A stretch of 64,000 nucleotides of DNA from Corinectria fuckeliana (Eukaryota; Ascomycota; Sordariomycetes; Hypocreales; Nectriaceae): NCBI GenBank assembly GCA_019137255.1, contig WPDH01000013.1, positions 186,001 to 250,000 on the forward strand, written 5' to 3'. A program made the translations under genes and the position numbers. The notes beneath the pieces were generated by a model, which saw only the letters and a program-made list of their open reading frames with translations, had not been told where the DNA came from and did no database searches. Shown piece after piece: positions 34,711 to 45,615 of this stretch. Numbering within the stretch: the stretch's first letter is position 1; every line of letters starts with the position of its first letter.

Positions 34711-34956
34711 TGAATAATGCTCCTACATATGCGCTTGGCTTAAATAGAATATAATGAATAATTCAAACTCGTCAAGAACATGTCGGTTGACTTTCAGAAT
34801 GTTGTTCATCATGTATCATTCCGCTCCCTTGAATAACTCCTCGAATAACTCCACTATTCTTACACTCTTTGACTCCAAGCCACGCAGGTCCTGTGGGTAA
34901 AGATATGTGTTGTGATGAGTTGTATCCATGCCATGCTACTAATAAATGTCATCGAG
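34711..34956. other. Short convergent intergenic
   Basis: Convergent 3' ends of the transporter and the Shg1 gene. Nothing further seen. Confidence 0.5.
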
Positions 34957-37426
34957 TCAACGGCTTCGACTTCGACGACGACTGCGGCTTGCGTCGCGTC
35001 GATCCCGGCGTGGGGATAAGCTCCGTTCCCTCCTGTTCCTCCTGTCCCGTGACCTATCCCGGTCTCGATCACGTCGATCTCGGTCACGGTCCCTGTCTCT
35101 ATCCCTATCACGCTCTCTATCGCGGTCCCGATCCCGGCGCTCCCGGTCTCGGTCGCGGTCTCTTTCATCGCGCTCGCGGTACCTGTCCCGATCGCGATCC
35201 CCGTCTTTGTCTCTGTCCGGCTGCCGGCTCCGGCTGCGGGAGCGACTCCTCCGTCGGTCGTCTCGGGCTCCAGGCATATACCTGTCAATCTCTTCCGTGG
35301 TCCGGCGTCGGCGAACATCTGGAGATCTATCACCACTGCTCTTCTTGTCGTCGAGTCCAGGGATCGGCAGGCCCTTATTCCTCGCATCCTTCTGGGCGGC
35401 GAGATAAGCCTTTGCTTCCTTCTCTCGCTTCCTGACCTCCTCCATCTTCCAGTCCTCGAGGTCGTCCTTGCCTTTGCTGGAGCTAGCTGGCGCAACGGAC
35501 GTGCTCGGCTTAGATCGAGACCGGCTTCTTCGGTCGCGTTCTCGATCTTTGTCCCGGCCTCGGTCGGCTTCGCGAGCTGCGTCCCGACTCCTTCTTCGGG
35601 GCAGTTCGCGATCCTTCCGTTCGCGATCCCTGTCGCGGTCTCTGTCGCGGTCTCGATTCCTGTCACGTTCCCTAGGGTCGTAGTGGTCTCCCCCTGCAAG
35701 ACGAACCTCCCGGGAGCGGTTGCGTGACCTGGTCCTATCTCGTCTCGGGGACCGCAGCCGGGACCGCGAATCATCTCGTCTGCTTCGACTTCGTTCGCGG
35801 CGGCTCGTTCTCGTTCTTGACTTGCTTTTCTCTCGTCTGTCAACCGCAGCGCGGGACCGGCTCGGATCACGTCGTCTTGACCTGCTCCGCTCATAATGGT
35901 CGTACTTGGGCCGAGAACGACTTCTTTCGGGACGGTCGTCTCTCCGAGCTGGCCGAGAGCGAGTCCTATCTCGCCTGGCGCGTGATCGGCTTCGATCGCG
36001 TCTATCCGTGACTCGGACCCTACTAAGGTCGCGCCGTGGGGAACGCGACCGGCGATCGCCCCGTTGTCGACTATCCCGTCGCGCATCACTGTCTCTCAAG
36101 CGCTCGCGATCATGGTCTCGGTCGTGTTCACGTTCTCGCTCTCGACCCACAACTCGCGAGACACTACGACTGGGCTTCCTCTCGTCCCTTGATAGGGGGT
36201 GCTTCGTCTCGGCGGGTGTTCGCGAGCTTCCTATTTCGAGTTTGAGGCCAATGTCGCTTTCTTTCCGGTGATTTGTGACTCGCGAGGAATCTCTCCTTAT
36301 GGGGTTGATAGCTGAGGCAGGGCCGGTTTTCCTCGGCGGAGGGGCTAAGGTTGCGTCAACTTCCAGCTCCGGTTGTTTCTGGGCTGGTTTGGAACTTTCT
36401 CGGAGAAGATCAGCAAGGGCTTCTTGCTCCAGCCTCTCGTGATCTTCTTTGGTCAACTTTTCCTTTAGTGCCTCTGAAATGGCTTCCTTATCCTTGCGAT
36501 GGCCGTCCCTATCCCTATCCCTTTCCCTATCACGCTCGCGATCACGATCTCGGTCTCGAGTACGATCATAGTCTCTGCCACGATCACGGTCTCGATCGCG
36601 ATCATGGTCTTGGCTGCCTCGATCTTGGACGTGGTCCTCGCGCTCCTTATGTCGCTTGTCCCGTTCAAGATCACGCTGCTTTTCGCGCTCTTCGCGTTCC
36701 TCTTCACGCTTCTTCCTCCGCTCGTCTCTCTCCTGTTGTCGCTTCAGCTCGGCTTTCTCGCGCTCGCGCTCTTCTTTCTTGCGTTCTTCTTTAACGATCC
36801 TCTGCTTCTCCTCTACGATCGCGAGTTCTTTTTGTCGGAGCTCCTCTCGCACTCGTTCACGTTCTGCTTGTCTGGCTTCGGTGTCGGCAGCGTACTCCAC
36901 GTCGGATTTGGATCCTCTAGTTTTCTCTATCTCGGCTGCTTCTTCGCCGAGCTCCGCCCGTCGGGTTTCACGAATGCGCTCTTCTATCGCTCCATTATCG
37001 ATCAGTTGTCCGATGACATCCTCCGCCTTTTGGTAGACTCCGGAGCGCTCAAGGGCGCCATCGATAAGAGCTGCAGCCTTTCGTCGGTCCAGTGTAAGGA
37101 GTTGCTGTGGATTACGCTCGATCTCCTGTTCGGCTACTTCGAGAATAGCCTTAGTAACCTGAGCTTCGTAATCCTGGGAGGGCACGTTAGCAGGTACCAT
37201 TTAGTTTATCGCAACAAGCGCGTCGTACGCTGGCTTCGAATTTCTCCCAAACTTGTTTGCGAATCGTGTCGTACGCGCCCTCTTTCTTGAAGCTGTGGGC
37301 CAAGGACTCGATTGCGGCCCGTGTGGCAGATGGCAAGGGAAGGTCAGAAGCCTTAACTTTGCGAGCCGTAGGAGAGTTGGTATTTTCCCTGGCAATAGGA
37401 GCCTGTTCGGTATTCGGTGTCGCCAT
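34957..37426 (-). CDS. SHG1: COMPASS histone methyltransferase subunit Shg1 with long Arg/Asp-rich tail
   Basis: Subunit of Set1/COMPASS, which methylates histone H3 Lys4. Two exons: 37426-37229 and 37173-34957, joined through a 55-nt intron (GTACGA donor, TGCTAAC branch, CCCAG acceptor) give 804 residues. The BOD1/SHG1 domain (PF05205) covers residues about 25-135: FKKEGAYDTIRKQVWEKFE, SDYEAQVTKAILEVAEQEIERNP, LTLDRRKAAALIDGALERSGVYQ. The next ~110 residues are a charged coiled coil (KEERKKEEREREK). From residue about 270 the protein is an extreme low-complexity tail of RD, RE and RS repeats (DRDRDRDRDR, RRSRSRSKP), close to splicing-factor RS domains. The overlapping plus-strand ORFs (36499-37290, 34946-35407) are antisense products of this composition and are not genes. 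The tail is far longer than in yeast Shg1. Confidence 0.85.
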
Positions 37427-37986
37427 GGTATTCAGATCGGCGCTTGAAAAGATAAAAGGGTAGGGAAGGCCGCCGGCGCGCACCTAGCGAATGCGCAAAG
37501 ACTTGGTCCTTCAAGAAGCTTGAGACATGCTGCGATGCCTGGTCCAGAGAATTTCAAGCAAACCAAATACGCGCGACGCCCGCACGGACAAAGCAGATTG
37601 CGAGCAGATAATGAGATGTGGTTCGAAGAAAGCTGGAGGTCGAGGAGCCGCGAGCGTAACATGAGAAAACGCCAGGTCACGTGGATACATACTCCTTGAA
37701 ATGGATATTTCCAAGGTGCCTACCCTAGAGCTAGAGCGTTCGTCGCTCTTCTGATGCGGCTACAAATTAATTAGGCAAAGCTAGAATGGTAAGGAGGTTT
37801 GTAATGCACCTGTTTCTATTGTACTGATGAATATAATCACTAGGTCTCTCTGTGGGATCAATCTTCTCATCAACCATGATACCAGAGATGTACGTCACTC
37901 TTTGTAGTCCGATGTTATTTTGTCTGCGGACAGATACAAGGTCCATCAACGTGTTAAAGAGCTGTACAGTTAGGCTGGTAATATAA

Positions 37987-38093
37987 GTCGTGCTATTCGG
38001 GCTGTATGAAATATTAGGGCTGTGTTAAAGCAAATATTATAGTAAGAAAGGCAAGAAGACTGGGTGTAGCCCGAATAGCATCGATAGCACGAC
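37987..38093. repeat. Imperfect inverted repeat
   Basis: Left arm GTCGTGCTATTCGGGCT at 37987-38003 is complementary to AGCCCGAATAGCA at 38068-38080 and the final AGCACGAC at 38086-38093; the right arm carries a 9-base insertion. The loop is AT-rich. Confidence 0.75.
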
Positions 38094-38110
38094 TCGGTAA
38101 CAGTTTAAGT

Positions 38111-38320
38111 TACAAGCATGAATTTCTCTAACGTGTCACTAGCTGTTTATGCTATTAGCCTGTCTGATGCCCTAATGTCCCAGTGGTCTAAAAGTCTTGG
38201 CCCTTCTCCATGGCGAAATCATCATCAAGAGGGAGGGTGAGAAATGGGCAGTAAAAGTCAGTGCAGGCACGTAACATTTTCAAGGCCGAGTAGACGTGTC
38301 GTATAGTCCAAATAGCGTTA
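38111..38320. repeat. Relic repeat, copy A
   Basis: Shares ordered blocks with copy B at 54715-54930: ATTTCTCT..GCTATTA, GCCCTAATGTC, AAAAGTCAGTGCAGGCACGTAACA (21 of 24 identical) and a TAGTCCAAAT/CAGCCCGGAT block in which all differences are C/T or G/A transitions. Confidence 0.6.
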
Positions 38321-38637
38321 ATCCATGCTAAATCTTCGATTGCTCAACTTCTAATTGCGAACGCGATTCTTTAAGTTGCACGAAGCCTTTTTTGCTATAT
38401 TGAACAGTCTCACAAGAAGAAATGGCTACGTATCTTGCCCAATGCCGATCGACCCGTCAAATAATCGATGCAGCTGGAGCCAATGACACACTGGCACGCG
38501 CCCTGCAACCTAGTTTCCTAGCTTCCTGTAGTGTAAGCCGTCCAACCTTTCAGTGAGTTTTGTGTTGGACGAGATGACACCAAGACTACCAACGACCGCT
38601 ACACCAAAACTACCCCGCAGAAACCCCGTTTCCCCAT

Positions 38638-39450
38638 CTACGACCGAGTTGTCGCGGATGCGGTGGTATAAGCCGACGAGGGCTCCTGCTTCGCCGAGGT
38701 AACACCCCCCTCGATGATGGGTGGGCCAGGGACCTCATAATCTGCCGGGTTGCCATAGATGTTGATGTAGATTCCGGGGTCCTCGGCATCATACAGCTCG
38801 GTGCCGAGCTTGCCCTCTGGTTCATCAGAGCCTTCGCCGGTGATCTTGAGGTTGAAGCACTGAGGATAGTTCTGCGCCCCGTACTTCTCAATTGCGTTGT
38901 GGAGAGCGATGATTTCGTGACGGAGAACGTAGTTTCCGGACGCGATGTTCTCCGGGATCCGCACGTTCCAGGCGTAGCCGTTGTCAAGCAAGACATCGTC
39001 GGCATATTTGCCAGGGTTGCCGCGGTCGACGACGCCTAGGGCGTCGATCTTGAAGAACTCGAGCGTCGTCTTGTCGACGTCCTCGCACGGCCCGTGGCAG
39101 TTGGCGAGATAGTCCAGGATGGGACCATGGTGGGCGTCAGGCCAATGCGACCACTGGACGGTGATGACATCGCCGGCAGCGACCTCGACGTGTCCCTGCG
39201 CGGGGACGGCTTCCCGATGACAGATGATGTCGTTGTCGTAGTAGGAGTGGGGGGAGACGAAGCCGTTGTCTTTCTGGTCGATTGTCCAGCCAACCACGAC
39301 GGGAGGGTTCTCCATGTAGGGAAAGTTGGTGCTGTCGTAGGTTTCATAGTAGACACCGTTGATGACGAGGTTGTTGACGTGGCCGTGGGAAGACACCAAG
39401 GAACACGAAGCCAGGACGGCCAACAGAGAGAAGGCTTTGGACACGGCCAT
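38638..39450 (-). CDS. AA9 lytic polysaccharide monooxygenase (secreted)
   Basis: Copper enzyme that oxidatively cleaves cellulose or hemicellulose chains outside the cell. A single exon encodes 270 residues. A 21-residue signal peptide (AFSLLAVLASCSLVSS) ends directly before HGHVNNLVING, so the mature protein begins with the copper-binding histidine His22, as in all AA9 enzymes. The second copper-site histidine is His107 in WPDAHHGPILDYLANC, and the axial Tyr lies in DPGIYINIYGN. Conserved cysteines are in IICHRE and PQCFNLKITG. The protein ends soon after PGPPIIEGG with a short Ser/Thr/Ala tail; there is no CBM1 cellulose-binding module. The ORF is open upstream of the chosen Met (39450), but only this Met gives a signal peptide. 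Confidence 0.93.
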   Translation of the reverse strand: MAVSKAFSLLAVLASCSLVSSHGHVNNLVINGVYYETYDSTNFPYMENPPVVVGWTIDQKDNGFVSPHSYYDNDIICHREAVPAQGHVEVAAGDVITVQWSHWPDAHHGPILDYLANCHGPCEDVDKTTLEFFKIDALGVVDRGNPGKYADDVLLDNGYAWNVRIPENIASGNYVLRHEIIALHNAIEKYGAQNYPQCFNLKITGEGSDEPEGKLGTELYDAEDPGIYINIYGNPADYEVPGPPIIEGGVTSAKQEPSSAYTTASATTRS

Positions 39451-41171
39451 CTTGAAACGTTGAAAGATCGGGGAGTGAGTGGAACGAGAGGATGGAGCTG
39501 TAAAACGAATGGATGAGGTGGGAATGCTCGGTCTAGTTGTGAGAACCAAAGCTGGATCGAGGTGTAGAGCTGAAGATCAATGAGAACAGCGGAAACCACC
39601 CGAGTTTTATGCCCGCTCGGAGCACTTAGAAACGACCTCAGGAGAAAGTGGACGACGCCGGCAGAGAACGAGACCCGACCGATCCCCTCATGACTACGAG
39701 AACCACTCTCGATGGAAAGGGCGCCCATCTCTTCACTCCTCATCTTGCCCTATCCGCAGCTGTCCGGCCCCGAAGGCTGACTCGGCGCTCCCATGATTGG
39801 CCTCTCCTCAGCTTGCCCCTATCTTCCGTGCGACGCCGTCGGAGGCCGCGACCTCGACAAAACGCAGCCAAGACGCCGCCACTGTAGAGTATAGATTAAA
39901 AAAAGCGAGCGAGAAAAAGCGGCAGCCTCGGAACTTGCTGAGGCCGAGACCGAGTCTTGCGGGTAGCGGCCTTGGGGGACAGACGGAGGGGGGGGGGGGA
40001 GGGCTGTAAGTTGGTGGGAGAAGGCGACGAGTCAAGATGCGACAAAGCAGACGCCGGCCCCCCGCCGCCGAGCCGGAAGTTGGAAGGGAGCGGGGAGGGA
40101 TGAACATCTAAAGTGCATGCCCCTTCGTTCCGATGGTGCAGAGGAATAAGCAAGCAGAAGGAGGTGTTCAGCCGTGGGGATGCAAGGAGCCGGACGCCTC
40201 CCCGAACCAACTTTGCAGCCCGGTGTCAGAGTTACCGACGTGTCGTCGGGCTGCACAGTTGATTGGGTGTCGAGGACAGCCCGCATCGAGGATTGTCATA
40301 CTCACAGGCTGCATGGGGTGGTGTTTCTGCTGGCCAAGAGTTTCCCGGGTGTCGCAATAAATGTCCGTAGCTTGCTGCAGGGGAAGGGCTTTCCGAGGAG
40401 TGCAGGAGACACTGCATTGCATGGCGTTATGGAGAGACGAGGGGCAGGCAAGGAAATAACAATAGTAATGTGCAATAGGAACTTGGCGTTGGCGCAAACT
40501 CCATCGCATCCTGTAACGAAGCCTCGTAGGAGAGCTAGACACGGAGGCTTTTGGGCGCCTTTGTGCTCCCACGCACCGCAGCTTGAAAGGAGCCTAGGCA
40601 AGCAGAGCAGCTCGAAGCGAAGCGGGGCCAAGACTCGAGCAGCTCTCTGAGCACCCGAAGGTGATTCATCATTCATACCTGTCTAGCACATTGGTGGTTG
40701 TACAAAGTAATGGTCGAGGATGGCCAAGGCAGCTGGCTAAGTGTGAGAAGTGACCATGCAGTGGATTGTCACTGCCAGGATCCCTCGACTCAGGCCTTGT
40801 CAGTCGGAATACCCCCTCATGCACGCAAGGCCACTCAATGCAGAATGGTTATTAGACTAAAACTGCCGCAAGTTGTCACACTGACATAATATTCGTAGAT
40901 GATAACGTAAACCCAACAACCTCAAAGCCTCGAGCAGCAATGTCCTAGACATTGGAAACGCGAGTCAAGAGTAGCGAGCCTCTGATGAGGATCATCACAA
41001 CACCGTATTCCAACTGCGTCATGAAACACACATTCGTCCGCTCTTTGTACACCGGTGCCAAGAAATGGAGGTGGATATCATGCCGTCCCATCATCAAGCT
41101 CGTAGAAGAGGAGAGATCCCAACCCGCAACGCCATGCCTGCAAATGCAATGCCCAAGCAACCTGGGCACTC
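39451..41171. other. Intergenic: LPMO promoter and Ugo1 downstream
   Basis: About 1.7 kb upstream of the LPMO gene. A GGGG-rich/AGGG tract occurs near 39983-40004. ORFs in the 40.1-41.2 kb stretch (for example 40174-40650) have no features. The last 100 bp are the 3' UTR of Ugo1. Confidence 0.5.
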
Positions 41172-42749
41172 TCAAAACTCGCCCTCACCACCGTGTCCAA
41201 CGAGACTCGAAGTCCACAGGCCGACCAGGCCCCACCAACTGACTTTCCATCCCCTCCAAAGACCTTCTCTACCCTGGCCCTTCTTGTAGACGGGGGGCGC
41301 AACGCTTCCCTTGGCCCGTCCCCTAGTCTTCTTTGTGACCGGGGCCTTTGCCGGGATCTCCCGCACACCCTCTTCAGTGACGATGTGGTACATGGTACCA
41401 AAGGCACCGTCGTAGCGTCCTGGTGGGACAATGGTGTTGAACTGCTGCTCCGGGCCGCCGAGAGCCTTGACGTAGTCCCGGCTGGAGAGGAGCGAGACCT
41501 GACCACGCCGTAGAACTGTCTCAATCGGAAGCTTCACCAGGATTGCGGCCGAGGAGGCGATGAACTTGGTCAGGGAGAATGTCATTGGTGAGACATGGCT
41601 GTCGATCATGAATTGGGTTCGGAGGACCAAAGGAGTCGAAAGCGTGAGAACTGGATGGATTAGGGAGTGGAGGACCGTCGGAACGATAAGGAAAGAAGAA
41701 CAGAGGTACGAGGGAAGGGCGCGGAGGGTCGCCAACGTCCGGCGCTGACCCTTTGAACTCGGAGTGACGATGAGTCTGTCAAGGTTAGTTGGTGTGCTCA
41801 GCCATAAGATATTCGAGATTCCCACCTGGTGCGGACTAGGTCTAGCGGCGACAGAGCGACGCCGGTCGCAACGGCTGCGCCGGCAGCCACAAAAAGCGAC
41901 GTCCATGGATACGGCGAAGCAATGTCGATCAGCCGGTCGATGTCTTCCTTGACACCCAGATCCGGGACGCTGAAGATGGCGCTGAGGAAACTTCTCGACC
42001 AGTTCTCCAGCAAAGACTGCAGAACCGTGTACAAGAACGCCGCATTCGAGCCCTTCCAGACGCCCCAGGCGCCCTCCTTCCCCCACAGCTGGCCAATTAC
42101 CTCGAGAACAGAGTCTGGACGGCGCAAGGTGAGATAGTGCTCCGGAACCGTCGGTTTTTCGTTCTTCGCAGGAGACGGGGTTCGAAGGCCGTTTGGGCGT
42201 CTGGGATGTAGCGGTGTGGGGGTGCTGGGCAGGCTGGACGTAAAGTATGCTGGTTCCTCGCCGTCCGAGTCGTCATCCTGGAACTAGGCGTCATGTAAGC
42301 GGTGTGAGCGCCCGAAAATTTGACTGAGACAAACATACATCGTAGATTGTGCTTCCGTGAGTGGATGTGCGCTTTCTAAGCAGCTCGGGCTCCGCGGGGG
42401 CTTCAAGTGCAGCGTTCTCATCCTGGCTGCGGACTTGCAGGATTGTCTTGGCCACCTCGAAAGGCTGAGCCATCAGAACCGACGTATACTTCCACATCAG
42501 CTCCTCAATCAAGTCCTTGACATTCTGGACCACGGAAGGCGACGAATCGCCCAAGTAGTCCTTGTATTCCATGTCGGAGAACATATCACGCGCCTTGGAC
42601 GCATATCTCTCGCTGGTTGCCGCATGGCGGCTGTGAGAAAACGGGTTCGGGCTCGGGGCGGACTTGTGCAGAGACTCCGCCGGAGGCCCAATGGTCGGGG
42701 GTATGTAGTACGGTCTCAGGGGGTTGACGCCTTCTCGGTGAGTTGCCAT
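41172..42749 (-). CDS. UGO1: Mitochondrial outer-membrane fusion protein Ugo1 (modified carrier)
   Basis: Outer-membrane mitochondrial carrier-family relative that links Fzo1 and Mgm1 during fusion in yeast. Three exons: 42749-42339, 42277-41826, 41775-41172, 488 residues. The N-terminus (MATHREGVNPLRPYYIPPTIG) is the fungal Ugo1 start, followed by YTSVLMAQPFEVAKTILQVR, a carrier-like PFEVAKTILQ signature. An acidic linker (DDDSDGEEPAYF) leads to WGKEGAWGVWKGSNAAFLYTVLQSLLENW, and VALSPLDLVRTRLIVTPSS is a second carrier-type motif. The C-terminus keeps VKLPIETVLRRGQVS and GLWRGWKVSWWG. The exon 2 start could be six bases earlier (42283), adding two residues. It lacks complete carrier motifs, as expected for Ugo1. 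Confidence 0.85.
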
Positions 42750-43148
42750 GGTGAAGGTGCGGCAGGCGGCGGCATTGGAAAGTTGAGAGTCTGGATGCGA
42801 TTTCGAGCTTGGATCATGAAAATGAAATCATGCACGCTCGCCGCCGGGGCTCGGAGATACGGAACGCGGGGAATGAATTTCCCGACTGATAAGCCCTTCT
42901 TATCCGGACTACTGACTTTTTCCCGCTCTGCTTAATATCAGCGTGTACGTGAGAGGACGGATTGAGTTGGCGAGGACCCAGCGTCCATTGAGCGAATTGG
43001 CATATTCTTGCAACTGTTGAAATTTAGCGGCTTGGAACCGGCTGTCACGAACGGAGTATTTGCATCTTCACAACGGTTGCCGTGAATTTTTTTGGTCGCT
43101 TTCCCACCTCTCTACCACATTCGAGCGGCTTCCGAAGACCCTGGCACC
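42750..43148. promoter_or_regulatory. Bidirectional promoter of UGO1 and YAH1 genes
   Basis: Two divergent nuclear genes for mitochondrial proteins share this 399-bp region. No element is recognised with certainty. Confidence 0.5.
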
Positions 43149-43789
43149 ATGTCTGCGTCACGATCCCTTGCAACCAGCCTCGCGAAGCTCCCAGCAGCGG
43201 CGTGCCGGCGAACCCAGCCGATGCGAAGCCAGAACATAACCAACCTCTTGTCGTCTCAGCACTCGACACGCACGTCGTCTTCGATAATCCCCCGAGCTGC
43301 CCCAGCTGTTCGCCTGTCGCCGTCGTGCCTGCGATCATTTTCCACCTCGGCGCAACGGCAGCACGGGCATGTCCATGTGCCGAAACCGGGCGAGGAGTAT
43401 GTTTAAGATGGCTCTGTACCTGCGTGCATGTCTAACCGTTCCGCAGGCTCTACATTACCTTTATCGAGAAGGACGGGGAGGAGCACAGGTTCGCCGTGGC
43501 TGAGGGCGACAATCTGCTGGACATCGCACAAGCCAACGACATCGAGATGGAGGGTGCCTGCGGAGGATCCTGCGCCTGCTCGACGTGCCACGTCATCGTC
43601 ACAGAGGACGCCTATTTCGACAAGATGCCCGAGCCTGATGACGACGAGAACGATATGCTGGACTTGGCGTTTGGCCTCACCGAGCTGAGCCGGCTGGGCT
43701 GCCAAGTGAAGATGACCAAGGAGCTGGACGGCTTGAAGGTCAAGCTGCCCTCCATGACGAGGAACCTGCAGGCGAGCGATTTCCAATAA
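43149..43789 (+). CDS. YAH1: Mitochondrial [2Fe-2S] ferredoxin (adrenodoxin type)
   Basis: Electron carrier for Fe-S cluster, heme A and coenzyme Q synthesis in the mitochondrial matrix. Two exons, 43149-43396 and 43447-43789 (50-nt intron, GTATGT donor), encode 196 residues. The first ~75 residues are Arg/Ser-rich (MSASRSLATSLAKLPAAACRR), a presequence. The ferredoxin domain starts ELYITFIEKDGEEHRF; cluster ligands are Cys in ACGGSCACSTCHVI (C-x5-C-x2-C) plus the fourth Cys in RLGCQVKM. The conserved acidic patch FDKMPEPDDDENDMLDLAF binds the partner reductase. The loop has an extra Cys in place of the usual small residue. Assignment is certain. Confidence 0.95.
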
Positions 43790-44011
43790 AAAAGGGCCAT
43801 GGGCAGCCGCGGAGGGGTTGTCATGAATGCGAGGGATTTGTACTTGTAACTATACTGGGAAGAAAACCGGACGGGCGATGGTGGGATCGGTGCAATCATA
43901 AGGGGTATCTTTGTTGCGACTTTAGTTGCCAGGCCGGAAAAGGAAGGGCCTGATGATTCCCGTACTCCTCTTTACACTTAAACCAATAAACATCAACGTG
44001 GAACATGACCC

Positions 44012-44938
44012 TTACGCCTCTTCGAGCCCGCCCTTCTTTAGTTTGCCGCCGCCCGACGCAATCAGGTCCAGGAACCCCTTCTTGCTCATCTCGTTGACCT
44101 TTTCCTCCCGCCTGTTCATGCCGATGACGCCGCTTTTCCGCGTGCTCTGCTCCGTTTCCACGGCCTTGACCTGCGCCGCCCTGACCGCGTTGAACAGCTT
44201 CACAACACCCCTCTGCGCGACCTTGCGCAGCCGCCTCTCCGTCACCATGATCTCCGACGTGGTGGTCTCGAGCTCTCCGGTGGAGTCGATGGTGGTGGCG
44301 ACGAGCACGTCCTTGACTCGGCCCTTCTCCAGCGCCCGCTTCTTCTGCTCTCGAATCTGTTTCCTCGCCTTGGACTCGAGAGCGGTGTCCACTGCGGCCT
44401 TGGAGGCTTCGTGAGCGGCAGCACTCCTGGCCAAGACGGGGTCTGATCGTTTGGATGTGGAGAGTTTGGTGGATAGGATTTTGGAAAGCGAAGTGGCGAA
44501 AGCATCGGGGTCGTTTCGCTTAGACTTCTTTTTTCGCTTTGGGGCACCCTCATCATCTTCTTCGTTGTCTTCGTCTGAGTCCTCCTCATCCTCTTCCTCA
44601 TCCTCGCCCTCCTCGTCCTCCTCCTCAGCCTCGGAATCTTGATCAACCTGCTGCTTTTGCGGCGCAGCGTTAGCTTTCTTGGCCGGCTTCTTAATTGGCT
44701 TCTTCAACGTCGGACCCTCTTCATCTGAGCTGGTGTTGTCGTTGGTTCCAGAGTCGCCCACATCGTCTACGCGGGCATTATGGATGTCGTCGTCCGAGTC
44801 GAGCAGGTTGAAGGCCTCGAAGTCCCTAGGTACGGTCTCTTCTTCGGACTCGCTGTGGTACTCTTGCTGCTTCTGTTTTTTCGAGGGGCGCGGTACCCGG
44901 GAGTCGCCGCGACGCTTCTTGTTTCCTGGTCCAGCCAT
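44012..44938 (-). CDS. RRP15: Ribosome biogenesis protein Rrp15-like
   Basis: Nucleolar factor for 60S pre-ribosome maturation. A single exon encodes 308 residues. The N-terminal 150 are charged and acidic, with Glu/Asp runs around 105-130 and basic KKRRGDS, KKPIKKPAKK segments. The Rrp15 domain follows: DPDAFATSLSKILSTKL, SDPVLARS, then KARKQIREQKKRALEKGRVKDV and ERRLRKVAQRGVVKLFNAVRAAQ, ending near EEKVNEMSKKGFLDLIASG. The gene is convergent with YAH1, 222 bp apart. The start at 44938 is the first Met and fits the basic N-terminus. Confidence 0.9.
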   Translation of the reverse strand: MAGPGNKKRRGDSRVPRPSKKQKQQEYHSESEEETVPRDFEAFNLLDSDDDIHNARVDDVGDSGTNDNTSSDEEGPTLKKPIKKPAKKANAAPQKQQVDQDSEAEEEDEEGEDEEEDEEDSDEDNEEDDEGAPKRKKKSKRNDPDAFATSLSKILSTKLSTSKRSDPVLARSAAAHEASKAAVDTALESKARKQIREQKKRALEKGRVKDVLVATTIDSTGELETTTSEIMVTERRLRKVAQRGVVKLFNAVRAAQVKAVETEQSTRKSGVIGMNRREEKVNEMSKKGFLDLIASGGGKLKKGGLEEA

Positions 44939-45615
44939 TGTGGCGAGTTGGTTCGTTGGCGTGCAATGCGTGAGAGCTAGTTTTGTCGCGGCGCGCAAAT
45001 GCAGGCAACTTGATTCTCTAGAGAAACTTGCAATAATTTTGCCAGGGAAATTTTCTGAGAGTGGAGGGGTGGGCCAGGGCGGTGAGCCAAGCTTACGGCG
45101 CCCGCTTCGGTGCGACGTGGGGCTTTCCGGTGCAGTGGTGCCGGAAAGCCAGCTTGATCAATAACCTCCATAGTATGATCTGGATGTTTGCAGATACTCC
45201 AGCAAACCTGGGCCATAGTCCGCCTTTTGTGGGTGTGGCAGGCTTTCTCCCATCCCCATCAATCGGAATAAGCGTTAGAAGGTCGTTTCTGTCGAATTTC
45301 ATAACCCTACCTACCCTTGAGCTCGATACGGGTTATTTAAATATATGAGGAGCAATAAACCAAGAGAATAGTCCAAACTTGATCCGATTCTTAGCATTAT
45401 AAATCCGTGCCTAATTGGTAAAGCAAAATATGTCCAATTCTTTTCGTCATACCGTTAATTCCTACACAAAACAAACATATCCACAGTTTCCTACTTTAAC
45501 AAAACATCGAATACAAGCAACTATCCAGTTCCCTCAAATGTGATTAGTAGCAGCCCTTATCCAAAATACCTCATTCCTTGTTGCTCACGCGTCCATCTAC
45601 TGTGGGGTTTTCTGT
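44939..45615. other. AT-rich intergenic
   Basis: It lies upstream of RRP15 and beyond the stop of the Zn2Cys6 gene. It is AT-rich from about 45330 onward. No gene or repeat is recognised. Confidence 0.5.

Larger units (their letters stand above)
37427..38637. other. AT-rich gap with relic repeats
   Basis: The left 300 bp are the Shg1 promoter. From 37740 to 38560 the DNA is AT-rich, without ORFs of note. It contains an inverted repeat at 37987-38093 and a repeat copy at 38111-38320 that recurs in diverged form at 54715-54930. Confidence 0.55.

Noticed and set aside
34946..35407. Arg/Ser-rich plus-strand ORF
   Set aside because: Produced by the palindromic-like codon composition of the Shg1 tail.
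36499..37290. 263-codon plus-strand ORF with hydrophobic stretches opposite Shg1
   Set aside because: It is antisense to the Arg/Glu-rich coiled coil; Ser/Leu-rich hydrophobic products are the expected mirror of such codons. The minus frame has a Pfam-type domain.
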